A DNA stretch of 64,000 nucleotides, taken from contig NZ_BDBM01000017.1 of assembly GCF_001612985.1 (NCBI RefSeq), forward strand, positions 62,001-126,000, given 5' to 3'. Below the pieces are notes generated by a model that had not been told where the DNA came from, did not search any database, and worked only from the letters and a program-made list of their open reading frames with translations. Position 1 is the first letter of the stretch, and every line of letters begins with the position of its first letter. Below, in pieces: positions 57,630 through 64,000 of this stretch. The stretch comes from Nocardia gamkensis NBRC 108242 (GTDB taxonomy: Bacteria; Actinomycetota; Actinomycetes; Mycobacteriales; Mycobacteriaceae). A program made the translations under genes and the position numbers.

Positions 57630-58832
57630 TCACACCGCCGCGAGTTCGCGCTCGGCCGGTGCCTCCCAATCGATCCGGTAGCGCTGCTCGGGTCCCATGG
57701 TCTTCTCCGGTTTCATCACGGTCTTGGCCATCAGCGGCATGAGCAGCTGCATGAACTTGCGTCCCACCGGCCCCGGCGTCTTGCTGTGGTTGATCTTCGC
57801 CGCCCGGGCCGCGACGCCTTCCACGCGCTCGCGCCGCAGCCGCTCGTAGACCGCGAACGCCTCCGGAGCGGGCAGATCGCGCAGGCACCTGGCCAGCTGC
57901 ACACCGCTCTCGATCGCCAGCGACGCGCCCTGGCCGGAACTGTTGGACGGGGCGTGCACGGCATCGCCGACCAGCACGATGCGTCCGCGATGCCAATGCG
58001 GCACCGGCGGCATGATGTGCAGCGCGCCCACCACCTCCAGCTGGTCCTCGGTGGTGCGGCGAGCGAGTTCGCCGCCGGGGCTGTCGTCGCGGTAGGTCTC
58101 GCGCAGGATCTTCAACCAGTGCGCGTTCGGTACCGCCCGCGCCGCGGTGAGCGACAGGTACTCCTTGTGCGGCAGATTCGCACCCCAGGCCACCCGCCCG
58201 TCGCCGAGCGGCCAGTACAGGTAGTACGCCCGCTTGCCGAACGCGAAGGTCATGGTGTCGGCCGGGATCTCGGCGTCGCACTCGGTGGTCGCGCCGAAGC
58301 CGAGCATGCCGGTGTAGCCGGGACCGGGGGCGTTCGGGTCGATCAGCGTGCGCACCCGCGAGCGGATGCCGTCCGCGCCGATCAGCACGTCGGCGGTGGC
58401 GGTGCTGCCGTCGGCGAACCGGGCGGTGATGCCGGATTCGTCCTCGTGCACGTCGACCAGGCGCTTGTCGTACTCGAACGGCACCCCCGCCGCGGTCGCG
58501 TGCCGGTGCAGCGCTCGATGCAACTCGCTGCGGTCGACCACTTGCAGCGGCGGCACATCGGAGAGGCCCGGCAGTGTCAGCACCTTGTCTCCGACTGCCA
58601 TGTTCATCTTCGTGACCGGCAGCGCGATCTCGCGGACCGGATCGCCCGCTCCGATGATGTCGAGGGCGGCGATGCCGTTGGGCGCCAGCGCGAGTCCGCT
58701 GCCGATGCCGTAGGAAGGGCCGGGGTAGGCCTCGTAGACGCAGGCTTCGATGCCCGCCTTGCGCAGGGCCGTCGCGACGACGGGGCCGGCGATGCCGCCA
58801 CCGATCACCAGGGCGGTACGTGTTGTGGACAT
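57630..58832 (-). CDS. FAD-dependent aromatic-type monooxygenase
   Basis: A 400-residue group A flavoprotein monooxygenase: ALVIGGGIAGPVVATALRKAG (residues 7-27, GxGxxG), the DG motif in VLIGADGIRSRVR, and the GDA...P..G.G block VLVGDAVHAPSNSSGQGASLAIESG. Enzymes of this family hydroxylate aromatic rings or modify antibiotics with NAD(P)H and O2. Start ATG 58832 with GGAGA upstream; a long open frame above it is not coding. No partner gene; substrate unknown. Confidence 0.93.
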   Translation of the reverse strand: MSTTRTALVIGGGIAGPVVATALRKAGIEACVYEAYPGPSYGIGSGLALAPNGIAALDIIGAGDPVREIALPVTKMNMAVGDKVLTLPGLSDVPPLQVVDRSELHRALHRHATAAGVPFEYDKRLVDVHEDESGITARFADGSTATADVLIGADGIRSRVRTLIDPNAPGPGYTGMLGFGATTECDAEIPADTMTFAFGKRAYYLYWPLGDGRVAWGANLPHKEYLSLTAARAVPNAHWLKILRETYRDDSPGGELARRTTEDQLEVVGALHIMPPVPHWHRGRIVLVGDAVHAPSNSSGQGASLAIESGVQLARCLRDLPAPEAFAVYERLRRERVEGVAARAAKINHSKTPGPVGRKFMQLLMPLMAKTVMKPEKTMGPEQRYRIDWEAPAERELAAV

Positions 58833-59011
58833 GGGTGTCTCCAGGATTCGTGCGATACGGGTTTCGGTTCCCGCACCGACCCACGCGCCACCCACCCGGT
58901 TATCCTGTGGTTGCCAGCCTTGTAGCCGGGTGCGCGTTCGCGGGCGCGGTTCGAGACTGTTCGATCGGGCCCGGCGGCGGTGTTGCCGCACCACGCCGGG
59001 TCCGGTTTCGG

Positions 59012-59656
59012 CTAGTTCTCGGTCATCCCCCTCTCCACCAGCTCGGTGATCTCCGACGGCAGCGCGCCGCGCTCGTGCCACTCACGCCATTGCGCCAGTC
59101 CCGGGAAGGTGCCCTCGGTCAGCTCGTCACGCAGCGAACGTGTCCACGCCGCCTCGGCTTCCAGCATCGCCAGCCCGAACTCGGACTCGATGACGAACAG
59201 CCGCGGCAGCGCGCCCGCGAGTTCGCCGAGTTCGCGGCGAACCGTCCCGATGGTCTGCTCCAGCGCTTCGAGACGGGTACCGAGCAGTTCGACCACCTCG
59301 GCGGGCGGAAGCACCGCGAGAATGGACAGACCCGCGACGAACCGGTGATGTTCCGGTTCCGGAGTCGACAGCAGCTCCCTGGTCCAATCGGCCATCTCGG
59401 CGCGGCCCGCGTCGGTGATCCGGTAGATCACCCGCTCCGGTCGCGCGCCCGCCCGCTCGCTGCCGACCACCTCGAGGAAGCCGACCTTGGCCATGTTCTG
59501 CACGACCGTGTAGAGCGAACCCCACTTGATCGCCATGTCGTGGTCTTTGCCCCGGTCGCGCAGGGTCTGCGCGATCTCGTACCGGTGCATCGGGCGTTCG
59601 ATGATCACGGATAGCACCGCGAGCGCCAGCAGGTTGTCGACCTTGCGTTTCTTCAT
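59012..59656 (-). CDS. PadR family transcriptional regulator
   Basis: A 214-residue PadR protein: N-terminal winged helix LLALAVLSVIIERPMHRYEIAQTLRDRGKDHDMAIKWGSLYTVVQNMAKVGFLEVVGSER and a long C-terminal helical dimerization domain (Vir_act_alpha type). RBS GAGGAGG precedes the ATG. A large inverted repeat overlaps its own promoter in the 62-bp gap behind the drug-exporter gene, so it is probably autoregulated and senses an antimicrobial or phenolic compound. Confidence 0.92.
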   Translation of the reverse strand: MKKRKVDNLLALAVLSVIIERPMHRYEIAQTLRDRGKDHDMAIKWGSLYTVVQNMAKVGFLEVVGSERAGARPERVIYRITDAGRAEMADWTRELLSTPEPEHHRFVAGLSILAVLPPAEVVELLGTRLEALEQTIGTVRRELGELAGALPRLFVIESEFGLAMLEAEAAWTRSLRDELTEGTFPGLAQWREWHERGALPSEITELVERGMTEN

Positions 59657-59670
59657 CGCGGCACCTCCTC

Positions 59671-59704
59671 ATTACTCGTGTACGAATATACGTCTACGAG
59701 TAAT
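59671..59704. promoter_or_regulatory. PadR operator over the padR promoter
   Basis: ATTACTCGT (59671-59679) and ACGAGTAAT (59696-59704) are perfect inverted arms around a 16-bp AT-rich spacer. The minus-strand promoter lies within: TTGCGG (59708-59713), 17-bp spacer, TATATT (59685-59690). Confidence 0.75.
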
Positions 59705-59718
59705 AAGCCGCAAGCGAT

Positions 59719-61752
59719 TCAGGCGGGCACCGTCTGCTGCTCCCGCGCCTGCTCTTCGAGCAACTTCGTGGCGATGTTCGTCAACGCCTGGTCCAGCAGC
59801 GCGCGATCGGCCGGATCGGCTTCGTTCCAGTCGTCGAGCCTGCCGTCGAGCCAGCGCCGCCAGGCCGCCTTGATCCGGTCCAGCTCGGCGGTGCCGGAGT
59901 CGGTGAGCCGCAACCGTTGCCCCTCCCGCATCAGGTACCCCTCCGCGCCTACCTGGTCGTAGATCGGCTCGATCACCTCCTCTGGCAGTCGGTGCTCGCG
60001 CGCTATCTCGGCCAGCGTGGCGTGGCCCCGCAGCCGGTCGCGCAGATACACCTGCCCGAGTGCCCAAGCCTCTCCGCGAGTGAGGTCGCTGTCCGCGTCG
60101 GCGAGGATGCGCGGGCCGATCGGATCCCCCTCCCGAGCCCTGCGCATGGTGCCCGCGATGGCCCTTTCCAGTTGCACCAGGCGATCGGGTGAGTCGGGTA
60201 CCGAGAACCCCTCGCCGACATCGCTCGCGCCCGCCCGCGCGCTGTCCCGCAGCGGCACCTCGGGCAAAAACCACGCGATCACGAATCCGGCCAGCGCGAC
60301 CGGCACGACCCAGAAGAACACGTGGTCGATGGAGTCCGCGTACGCGTCGATGATGGGCGCCGACTGTTCGGCGGGCAGCGCGCGCAGCGATTGCGGGTCC
60401 GCCGCCACAGCCGGTGTCACCACACCCACGCGGACCAGCGCGGCGGCGAGGTCGGGGCCGATCTCGTTGCTGTAGAGGGTGCCGAAGATCGCCGTGCCGA
60501 AGGCGCTGCCCAGCGTGCGGAAGAAGGTGACGCCGGAGGTCGCCGTGCCCAGCTGCGCGTAGGGCACGGTGTTCTGCACGACGATGGTGAGCACCTGCAT
60601 GGCCAGTCCGATGCCGAGGCCGAGGATCAGCATGTACAGCGACTCCAGCCACGTGCCGGTGGTCCGGCCCATCGTGGACATCAGGTACAGGCCGAGCGCC
60701 ATGACCAGCGTGCCCACGATCGGGAAGTACCGATAGCGCCCGGTCTTGCCGACCACCTGCCCGGACAGGATCGAGGTGGTGAACAGGCCTGCCACCAGCG
60801 GCAGGGTGCGCACGCCCGACATGGTGGCCGAGACCCCGTCCACGTATTGCAGATACGCGGGTAGATAGGTCATCGAGCCGAGCATCGCGAAACCGACGAT
60901 GAAACTGAGGATCGAGCACACCGTGAACACCCGGCTGCGGAACAACTCCATCGGAAGCATCGGTTCCGTGGCTCGCAACTCCACCGCCACGAATGTGACG
61001 AGTAGGAACACCGCCCCGGCGAAGAGGCCGATGATCGTCGGCGATCCCCACGCGTATTGCTGCCCGCCCCATTCCAGGCCGAGGATCAGGCAGGAGACGC
61101 CCAGCGCCACCAGGCCGATTCCGGCGTAGTCGATGATCGGCCTGGCCGCGGCCCGCACCCGCGGGATCGTCCGCGCCGCCAGCACGATCATCACCACGGC
61201 GACCGGCACGTTCACGTAGAAGCACCAGCGCCAGCTGGCGTGGTCGGTGAACAGGCCGCCCAGCGTCGGACCGATCACCGTGGTCACGCCGAACACCGCT
61301 CCCAGCGCACCCTGGTATTTGCCACGCTGCCGCAGCGGGATGATGTCGGCGATCAGCGCCATCGAGGTGACCATCAGTCCACCCGCGCCGAAGCCCTGGA
61401 TGCCGCGGGCGAGCACCAGCAGCAGCATGCCGTTCGCCAGGCCCGCCACCATCGAGCCCACGATGAAGATCACGGCACTGACCTGGAACACCAGTTTGCG
61501 GCCGAACAGATCGCCGAGTTTGCCCGCCAGCGCCGTCGCCACCGCCTCGGCGAGCAGGTACGAGGTGACCACCCACGCCATGTGCCCCGCCCCGCCGAGG
61601 TCGGCGACGATGGTGGGCAGCGCGGTGGACACGATGGTCTGGTCCAGCGCCGCCATCAGCATGCCGAGCACGATGGTGCCGAACACGATGTTGGTCTTGG
61701 CCCTGCCCATCGGGGCACCGGGGTCCGCGGCGACAGCAACCGAACCGGCCAT
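59719..61752 (-). CDS. DHA2-type multidrug MFS exporter with C-terminal winged-helix-like domain
   Basis: A 677-residue MFS antiporter with 14 predicted helices. Motif C-like TVIGPTLGGLFTDHASWRWCFYVNVPVAV, QTIVSTALPTIVADLGG in TM1 and GRKLVFQVSAVIFIVGS mark the DHA2 (EmrB/QacA) family. The last 170 residues (after about 500) are cytosolic and include a region (AWALGQVYLRDRLRGHATLAEIAREHRLPEEVIEPIYDQVGAEGYL) that looks like a winged helix. Such long DHA2 exporters occur in mycobacteria. Exports drugs or toxic compounds. A TetR gene lies 55 bp upstream on the same strand. Confidence 0.92.
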   Translation of the reverse strand: MAGSVAVAADPGAPMGRAKTNIVFGTIVLGMLMAALDQTIVSTALPTIVADLGGAGHMAWVVTSYLLAEAVATALAGKLGDLFGRKLVFQVSAVIFIVGSMVAGLANGMLLLVLARGIQGFGAGGLMVTSMALIADIIPLRQRGKYQGALGAVFGVTTVIGPTLGGLFTDHASWRWCFYVNVPVAVVMIVLAARTIPRVRAAARPIIDYAGIGLVALGVSCLILGLEWGGQQYAWGSPTIIGLFAGAVFLLVTFVAVELRATEPMLPMELFRSRVFTVCSILSFIVGFAMLGSMTYLPAYLQYVDGVSATMSGVRTLPLVAGLFTTSILSGQVVGKTGRYRYFPIVGTLVMALGLYLMSTMGRTTGTWLESLYMLILGLGIGLAMQVLTIVVQNTVPYAQLGTATSGVTFFRTLGSAFGTAIFGTLYSNEIGPDLAAALVRVGVVTPAVAADPQSLRALPAEQSAPIIDAYADSIDHVFFWVVPVALAGFVIAWFLPEVPLRDSARAGASDVGEGFSVPDSPDRLVQLERAIAGTMRRAREGDPIGPRILADADSDLTRGEAWALGQVYLRDRLRGHATLAEIAREHRLPEEVIEPIYDQVGAEGYLMREGQRLRLTDSGTAELDRIKAAWRRWLDGRLDDWNEADPADRALLDQALTNIATKLLEEQAREQQTVPA

Positions 61753-61807
61753 CAGCTCAGTATGGGACTTCGCCGCTTGGATGGATATCCAGCGACACGA
61801 CAGCGAA

Positions 61808-62470
61808 TCAGCCGGGCAGGTCCTCGGACGCCGTCTCGTCCGCCCGCTCGATCAGCGACATCGCGATCGGGACCAGCAGATCCACGAGCTCGGCCACCGT
61901 CGGACGCGGGTCGGCGAGCACCCACTCGTGCGCCAGCCCGTTGATCGCGCCGATCAAGGCGCTCGCACCCCACCCCGGCGCGCCACGCACCCGCGAACCC
62001 GGAGCGACCACCGGCACCACGTGCGACTCCAGCATGGACGCCCACTCGTGTCGTCGTTCGCGACGGTGCCGCTCCATCCGGTCGCTCACCCCGACCACTT
62101 CGATGAACGCGACCTTCGCGCGGTAGGGATCGGAGCCGATCGAGGCCAGGTAGGCCGTCACGACGGCGGTCATCGCGGCGGGCAGGTCGAAGCGGGGGTC
62201 GAGATCACCCAGCCGCCCCAGCACGGCGGCGGCGGCCTCGTCCTGGATCCGGTCATAGGCGGCGACCAGCACGTCCTCTCTGGCCTGGAACTCCTCGTAG
62301 AACTGTCGCTTGGACAACCCCGCGGCGGCGCACACGTCGGCCAGCGAACAATCGGCGTAGCCGCGCTCGGCGAAGATCCGGGTGGCCGCGTCGAGGAACC
62401 GCCGACGCCGCTCGGCTTTCCGCTCCACGACGGCACGCCCGCCGTATTGCCTGCCCACTGTCGCCGTCAC
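61808..62470 (-). CDS. TetR family regulator upstream of the MFS exporter
   Basis: A 220-residue TetR protein. HTH is RRRFLDAATRIFAERGYADCSLADVCAAAGLSKRQFYEEFQAREDVL, followed by a helical ligand domain. The first 25 residues are a basic leader. Start GTG 62470 was chosen because a TACGGT box lies exactly 7 nt upstream (leaderless spacing); GTG 62479 and an ATG further up are alternatives. It precedes the MFS gene on the same strand, so it probably represses the tet-type regulator-exporter unit in answer to an exported drug. Confidence 0.9.
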   Translation of the reverse strand: MTATVGRQYGGRAVVERKAERRRRFLDAATRIFAERGYADCSLADVCAAAGLSKRQFYEEFQAREDVLVAAYDRIQDEAAAAVLGRLGDLDPRFDLPAAMTAVVTAYLASIGSDPYRAKVAFIEVVGVSDRMERHRRERRHEWASMLESHVVPVVAPGSRVRGAPGWGASALIGAINGLAHEWVLADPRPTVAELVDLLVPIAMSLIERADETASEDLPG

Positions 62471-62773
62471 ATCTCTCACCGTAGCGAAATCGCGGCGACC
62501 GCGAACCATGCCTTACCACCGGAGCCGGAGGTATCCGTTCTTGTGATCCGCGCCATCACACCGCGCGCGTTGCTGTGGCTGAAGGACCGGTTCGCGGGTG
62601 CGCCGGTGGGCGCCATCCTCGCGGCCGCCTTCCAGCAACCCATCGGCAGTGGCCGCTGAAAAAATCTGGTGAGAGCTCGTGTCGCGGGCATGTTCCGCGA
62701 CACGAGCATCCGCGTCTGAGACGATCGATTCGAAACCCTTCCCCCGGAACTTACTCCAAAGTAAGGTTGACGC
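62471..62773. other. 303-bp region between TetR and SDR genes
   Basis: Holds the leaderless TACGGT box of the TetR gene (62478-62483, minus strand). A 38-codon ORF (GTG 62543 to 62659, reading VIRAITPRALLWLKDRF and ending QQPIGSGR) has a GGAGGT stretch upstream but no recognised family, and it may be a remnant. Upstream of the SDR gene, an AT-richer run (ACTCCAAAGTAAGG) probably includes its promoter. Confidence 0.5.
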
Positions 62774-63649
62774 ATGGCGTGGAAACCAACTGAGATCCCG
62801 GACCAGACGGGGCGCACCTTTGTCATCACCGGCGCGAACGGCGGTCTCGGCGCCGTCGCCACGAAGGTCTTGGCGGCCAAGGGCGCGACCGTGATCATGG
62901 CCTGCCGCAACGCGGTCAAGGCGAAAGAGGTCGCCGGCGGCATCGACGGCGACGTCCGCGTGGCCGAACTCGACCTCGCCGATCTGGCCTCGGTGCGCAA
63001 GTTCGCCGACGCCGGTGGTGAGTTCGATGTCCTGGTCAACAACGCGGGCCTGATGAACATCCCGTTCTCGCGGACCAAGGACGGGTTCGAAACCCAGTGG
63101 GGCGTCAACCACCTCGGACACTTCGCGCTCACCGGCCTGCTGCTGGACCGGATCAAGGACCGGGTGGTCACCCTCTCCAGCATCGCGCACAAGCAGACCC
63201 CGAAGCTGTGGATCGACGACCTCGACTACGAGAACCGTCGCTACCAGCGCAATCTCGCCTATGCGCAATCCAAGCTGTGCAATCTGATGTTCGCCCGCGA
63301 ATTGCAGCGCAGGCTGCGGGAATCCGGCTCGGACAAGCGCTCCTACGGTGTGCACCCCGGTGTCTCGGCCACCGACCTCTTCGCCCACACCGAGACGCCG
63401 CTCGATTACGTCTCGAAGCCGTTCATTCGTCTGATCGGCCACTCGCCCGCCAAGGCCGCGCACTCGACTCTGTTCGCCGCGACCATGCCCGACGCCGATC
63501 CCGAGATCTACTGGGGGCCGACCCGGCTCTTCGGAAGCCAGGGACCGGTGCGGCCCTCCTCGTCCACCCGTTTGTCGCAGAACCGGGAGCTGTGGCAGCG
63601 GCTGTGGGCCGAGTCCGAACGCAAGACCGGCGTCATCTACCCGTTCTGA
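62774..63649 (+). CDS. short-chain dehydrogenase/reductase
   Basis: A 291-residue SDR with all catalytic elements: TGANGGLG cofactor motif (residues 19-26), NNAG at about 90-93, the active-site Ser in VVTLSSIAHKQ and YAQSK (YxxxK). It is of the longer oxidoreductase type (retinol dehydrogenase-like), NADP-preferring by the ACRNAVKAKE stretch. Reduces a carbonyl group or oxidizes an alcohol; substrate unknown. Single gene, followed by a hairpin terminator. Confidence 0.92.
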   Translation: MAWKPTEIPDQTGRTFVITGANGGLGAVATKVLAAKGATVIMACRNAVKAKEVAGGIDGDVRVAELDLADLASVRKFADAGGEFDVLVNNAGLMNIPFSRTKDGFETQWGVNHLGHFALTGLLLDRIKDRVVTLSSIAHKQTPKLWIDDLDYENRRYQRNLAYAQSKLCNLMFARELQRRLRESGSDKRSYGVHPGVSATDLFAHTETPLDYVSKPFIRLIGHSPAKAAHSTLFAATMPDADPEIYWGPTRLFGSQGPVRPSSSTRLSQNRELWQRLWAESERKTGVIYPF

Positions 63650-63714
63650 GCCGGGCACAGTCCGAGGATCGGTGCCCCGCGAGGATGGCGGCTCATCGCC
63701 AGGGGGGCACCGGC

Positions 63715-63755
63715 GGACCGCTCGCTCGCAACGGCTCATCCGTGGCGAGCGGTCC
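63715..63755 (+). terminator. hairpin after SDR gene
   Basis: GGACCGCTCGC (63715-63725) pairs perfectly with GCGAGCGGTCC (63745-63755) across 19 nt, 66 bp beyond the stop. Confidence 0.65.
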
Positions 63756-63894
63756 TTGCCTGCCCAAGAGCCGACCGGCTCGGGTCGAGCCGGCCCCGCA
63801 CCCGGCCGACAGCCGCCCCAGCGTTGGACCGGAGTACAGTCCCAGCCTGCGCAGAACGGCGTACCTGGCTCTACGGCCCGCGTAGTAGAACGGG

Positions 63895-63900
63895 TACCGT
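63895..63900 (+). promoter_or_regulatory. -10 box of a probable leaderless promoter (last gene)
   Basis: TACCGT followed by seven bases (GGAAGCC) and GTG at 63908. Confidence 0.45.
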
Positions 63901-63907
63901 GGAAGCC

Positions 63908-64000
63908 GTGTCCGCCTCCCCCCGCCGCTCGGCACACAACCGCCCGGCCCTCATCGCGCTGGTGATCGTCGCCGCGCTGGGCTGCCTGGCGCTGGCCTGG
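63908..64000 (+). CDS. membrane protein, 5' part only
   Basis: The frame runs off the window. From GTG 63908 it encodes MSASPRRSAHNRPALIALVI then VAALGCLALAW: a short basic cytosolic leader and one membrane helix. A GTG nine bases earlier (63899) is in frame but overlaps the -10 box. The sequence has the look of a short actinobacterial single- or two-helix membrane protein family; its function is unknown. Confidence 0.6.
   Translation, partial: MSASPRRSAHNRPALIALVIVAALGCLALAW

Noticed and set aside
62543..62659. 38-codon ORF with a GGAGGT stretch upstream
   Set aside because: No homologue recognised and no promoter seen; mentioned in the intergenic entry but not called as a gene.

Overview
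The window is high-GC actinobacterial DNA, most likely from Nocardia or a close relative in the Nocardiaceae. The support is a run of mycolate-actinomycete families: a PapA5-like acyltransferase, EspC-like and EspR-like ESX-associated proteins, a Rv0203-type hemophore-related protein, two deazaflavin(F420)-type oxidoreductases, an Ig-like plus L,D-transpeptidase lipoprotein, an EthA-like monooxygenase, and several -10 boxes (TANNNT) placed 6-7 nt before start codons, as in leaderless actinobacterial mRNAs. No rRNA, tRNA, CRISPR array, insertion sequence or prophage was seen. It reads as ordinary chromosome with small, locally regulated gene sets.

Layout. 0-2.3 kb: an LLM-class oxidoreductase end with its FMN-reductase partner, YceI, and a DUF72 protein. 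2.4-8.4 kb: glycerol island, with one glycerol kinase plus IclR regulator on the minus strand, facing a second glycerol kinase plus GlpD; a perfect 19-bp palindrome lies between them. 8.5-13.2 kb: methyltransferase, an acyl-CoA dehydrogenase / phosphotransferase / DUF6285 operon, and an L,D-transpeptidase lipoprotein. 13.3-13.5 kb: a promoter with a TetR-type operator in front of a 23-codon hydrophobic ORF. 13.6-19.7 kb: HxlR regulator facing a P450, SDR, a FUSC-SRPBCC fusion, amidase. 20-25.4 kb: cation diffusion facilitator, two-gene fluoride channel, universal stress protein, a frameshifted amine oxidase, TetR regulator and crotonase with a phased triple operator. 25.7-31.4 kb: PapA5-like acyltransferase and a sugar ABC operon (binding protein, ATPase, permease, ROK repressor) behind a promoter covered by two palindromes.

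31.7-34.4 kb: three overlapping ESX-type genes. 34.4-38.2 kb: deazaflavin reductase, two-component system, hemophore-related protein, DUF1460 protein. 38.2-42.9 kb: Baeyer-Villiger-type monooxygenase facing an AraC regulator, then an SF1 helicase-like protein. 43.0-46.6 kb: VIT/CCC1 transporter and a group of tiny proteins (CsbD, a 51-residue membrane peptide, a metal-binding-fold protein without CxxC), then an EspR-like DNA-binding protein. 46.6-52.8 kb: DUF418 protein, a shortened MarR gene, CAX exchanger, deazaflavin reductase, PhoU, homocysteine methyltransferase, ECF-like sigma factor. 52.8-57.5 kb: haloalkane dehalogenase, a candidate structured RNA, a secreted HNH nuclease, an ADH/SnoaL operon with its HTH regulator. 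57.6-64 kb: FAD monooxygenase, PadR with its operator, DHA2 drug exporter under a TetR gene, SDR, and the start of a membrane protein.

The most promising signals for something not yet described are the TetR-operator-controlled 23-residue peptide locus (13.26-13.46 kb), the C-rich-loop RNA candidate (53.96-54.24 kb), the FUSC-SRPBCC fusion carrying an apparent internal leaderless promoter, and the orphan SF1 helicase with a degenerate nuclease-like N-terminus. All are inferences from sequence alone.
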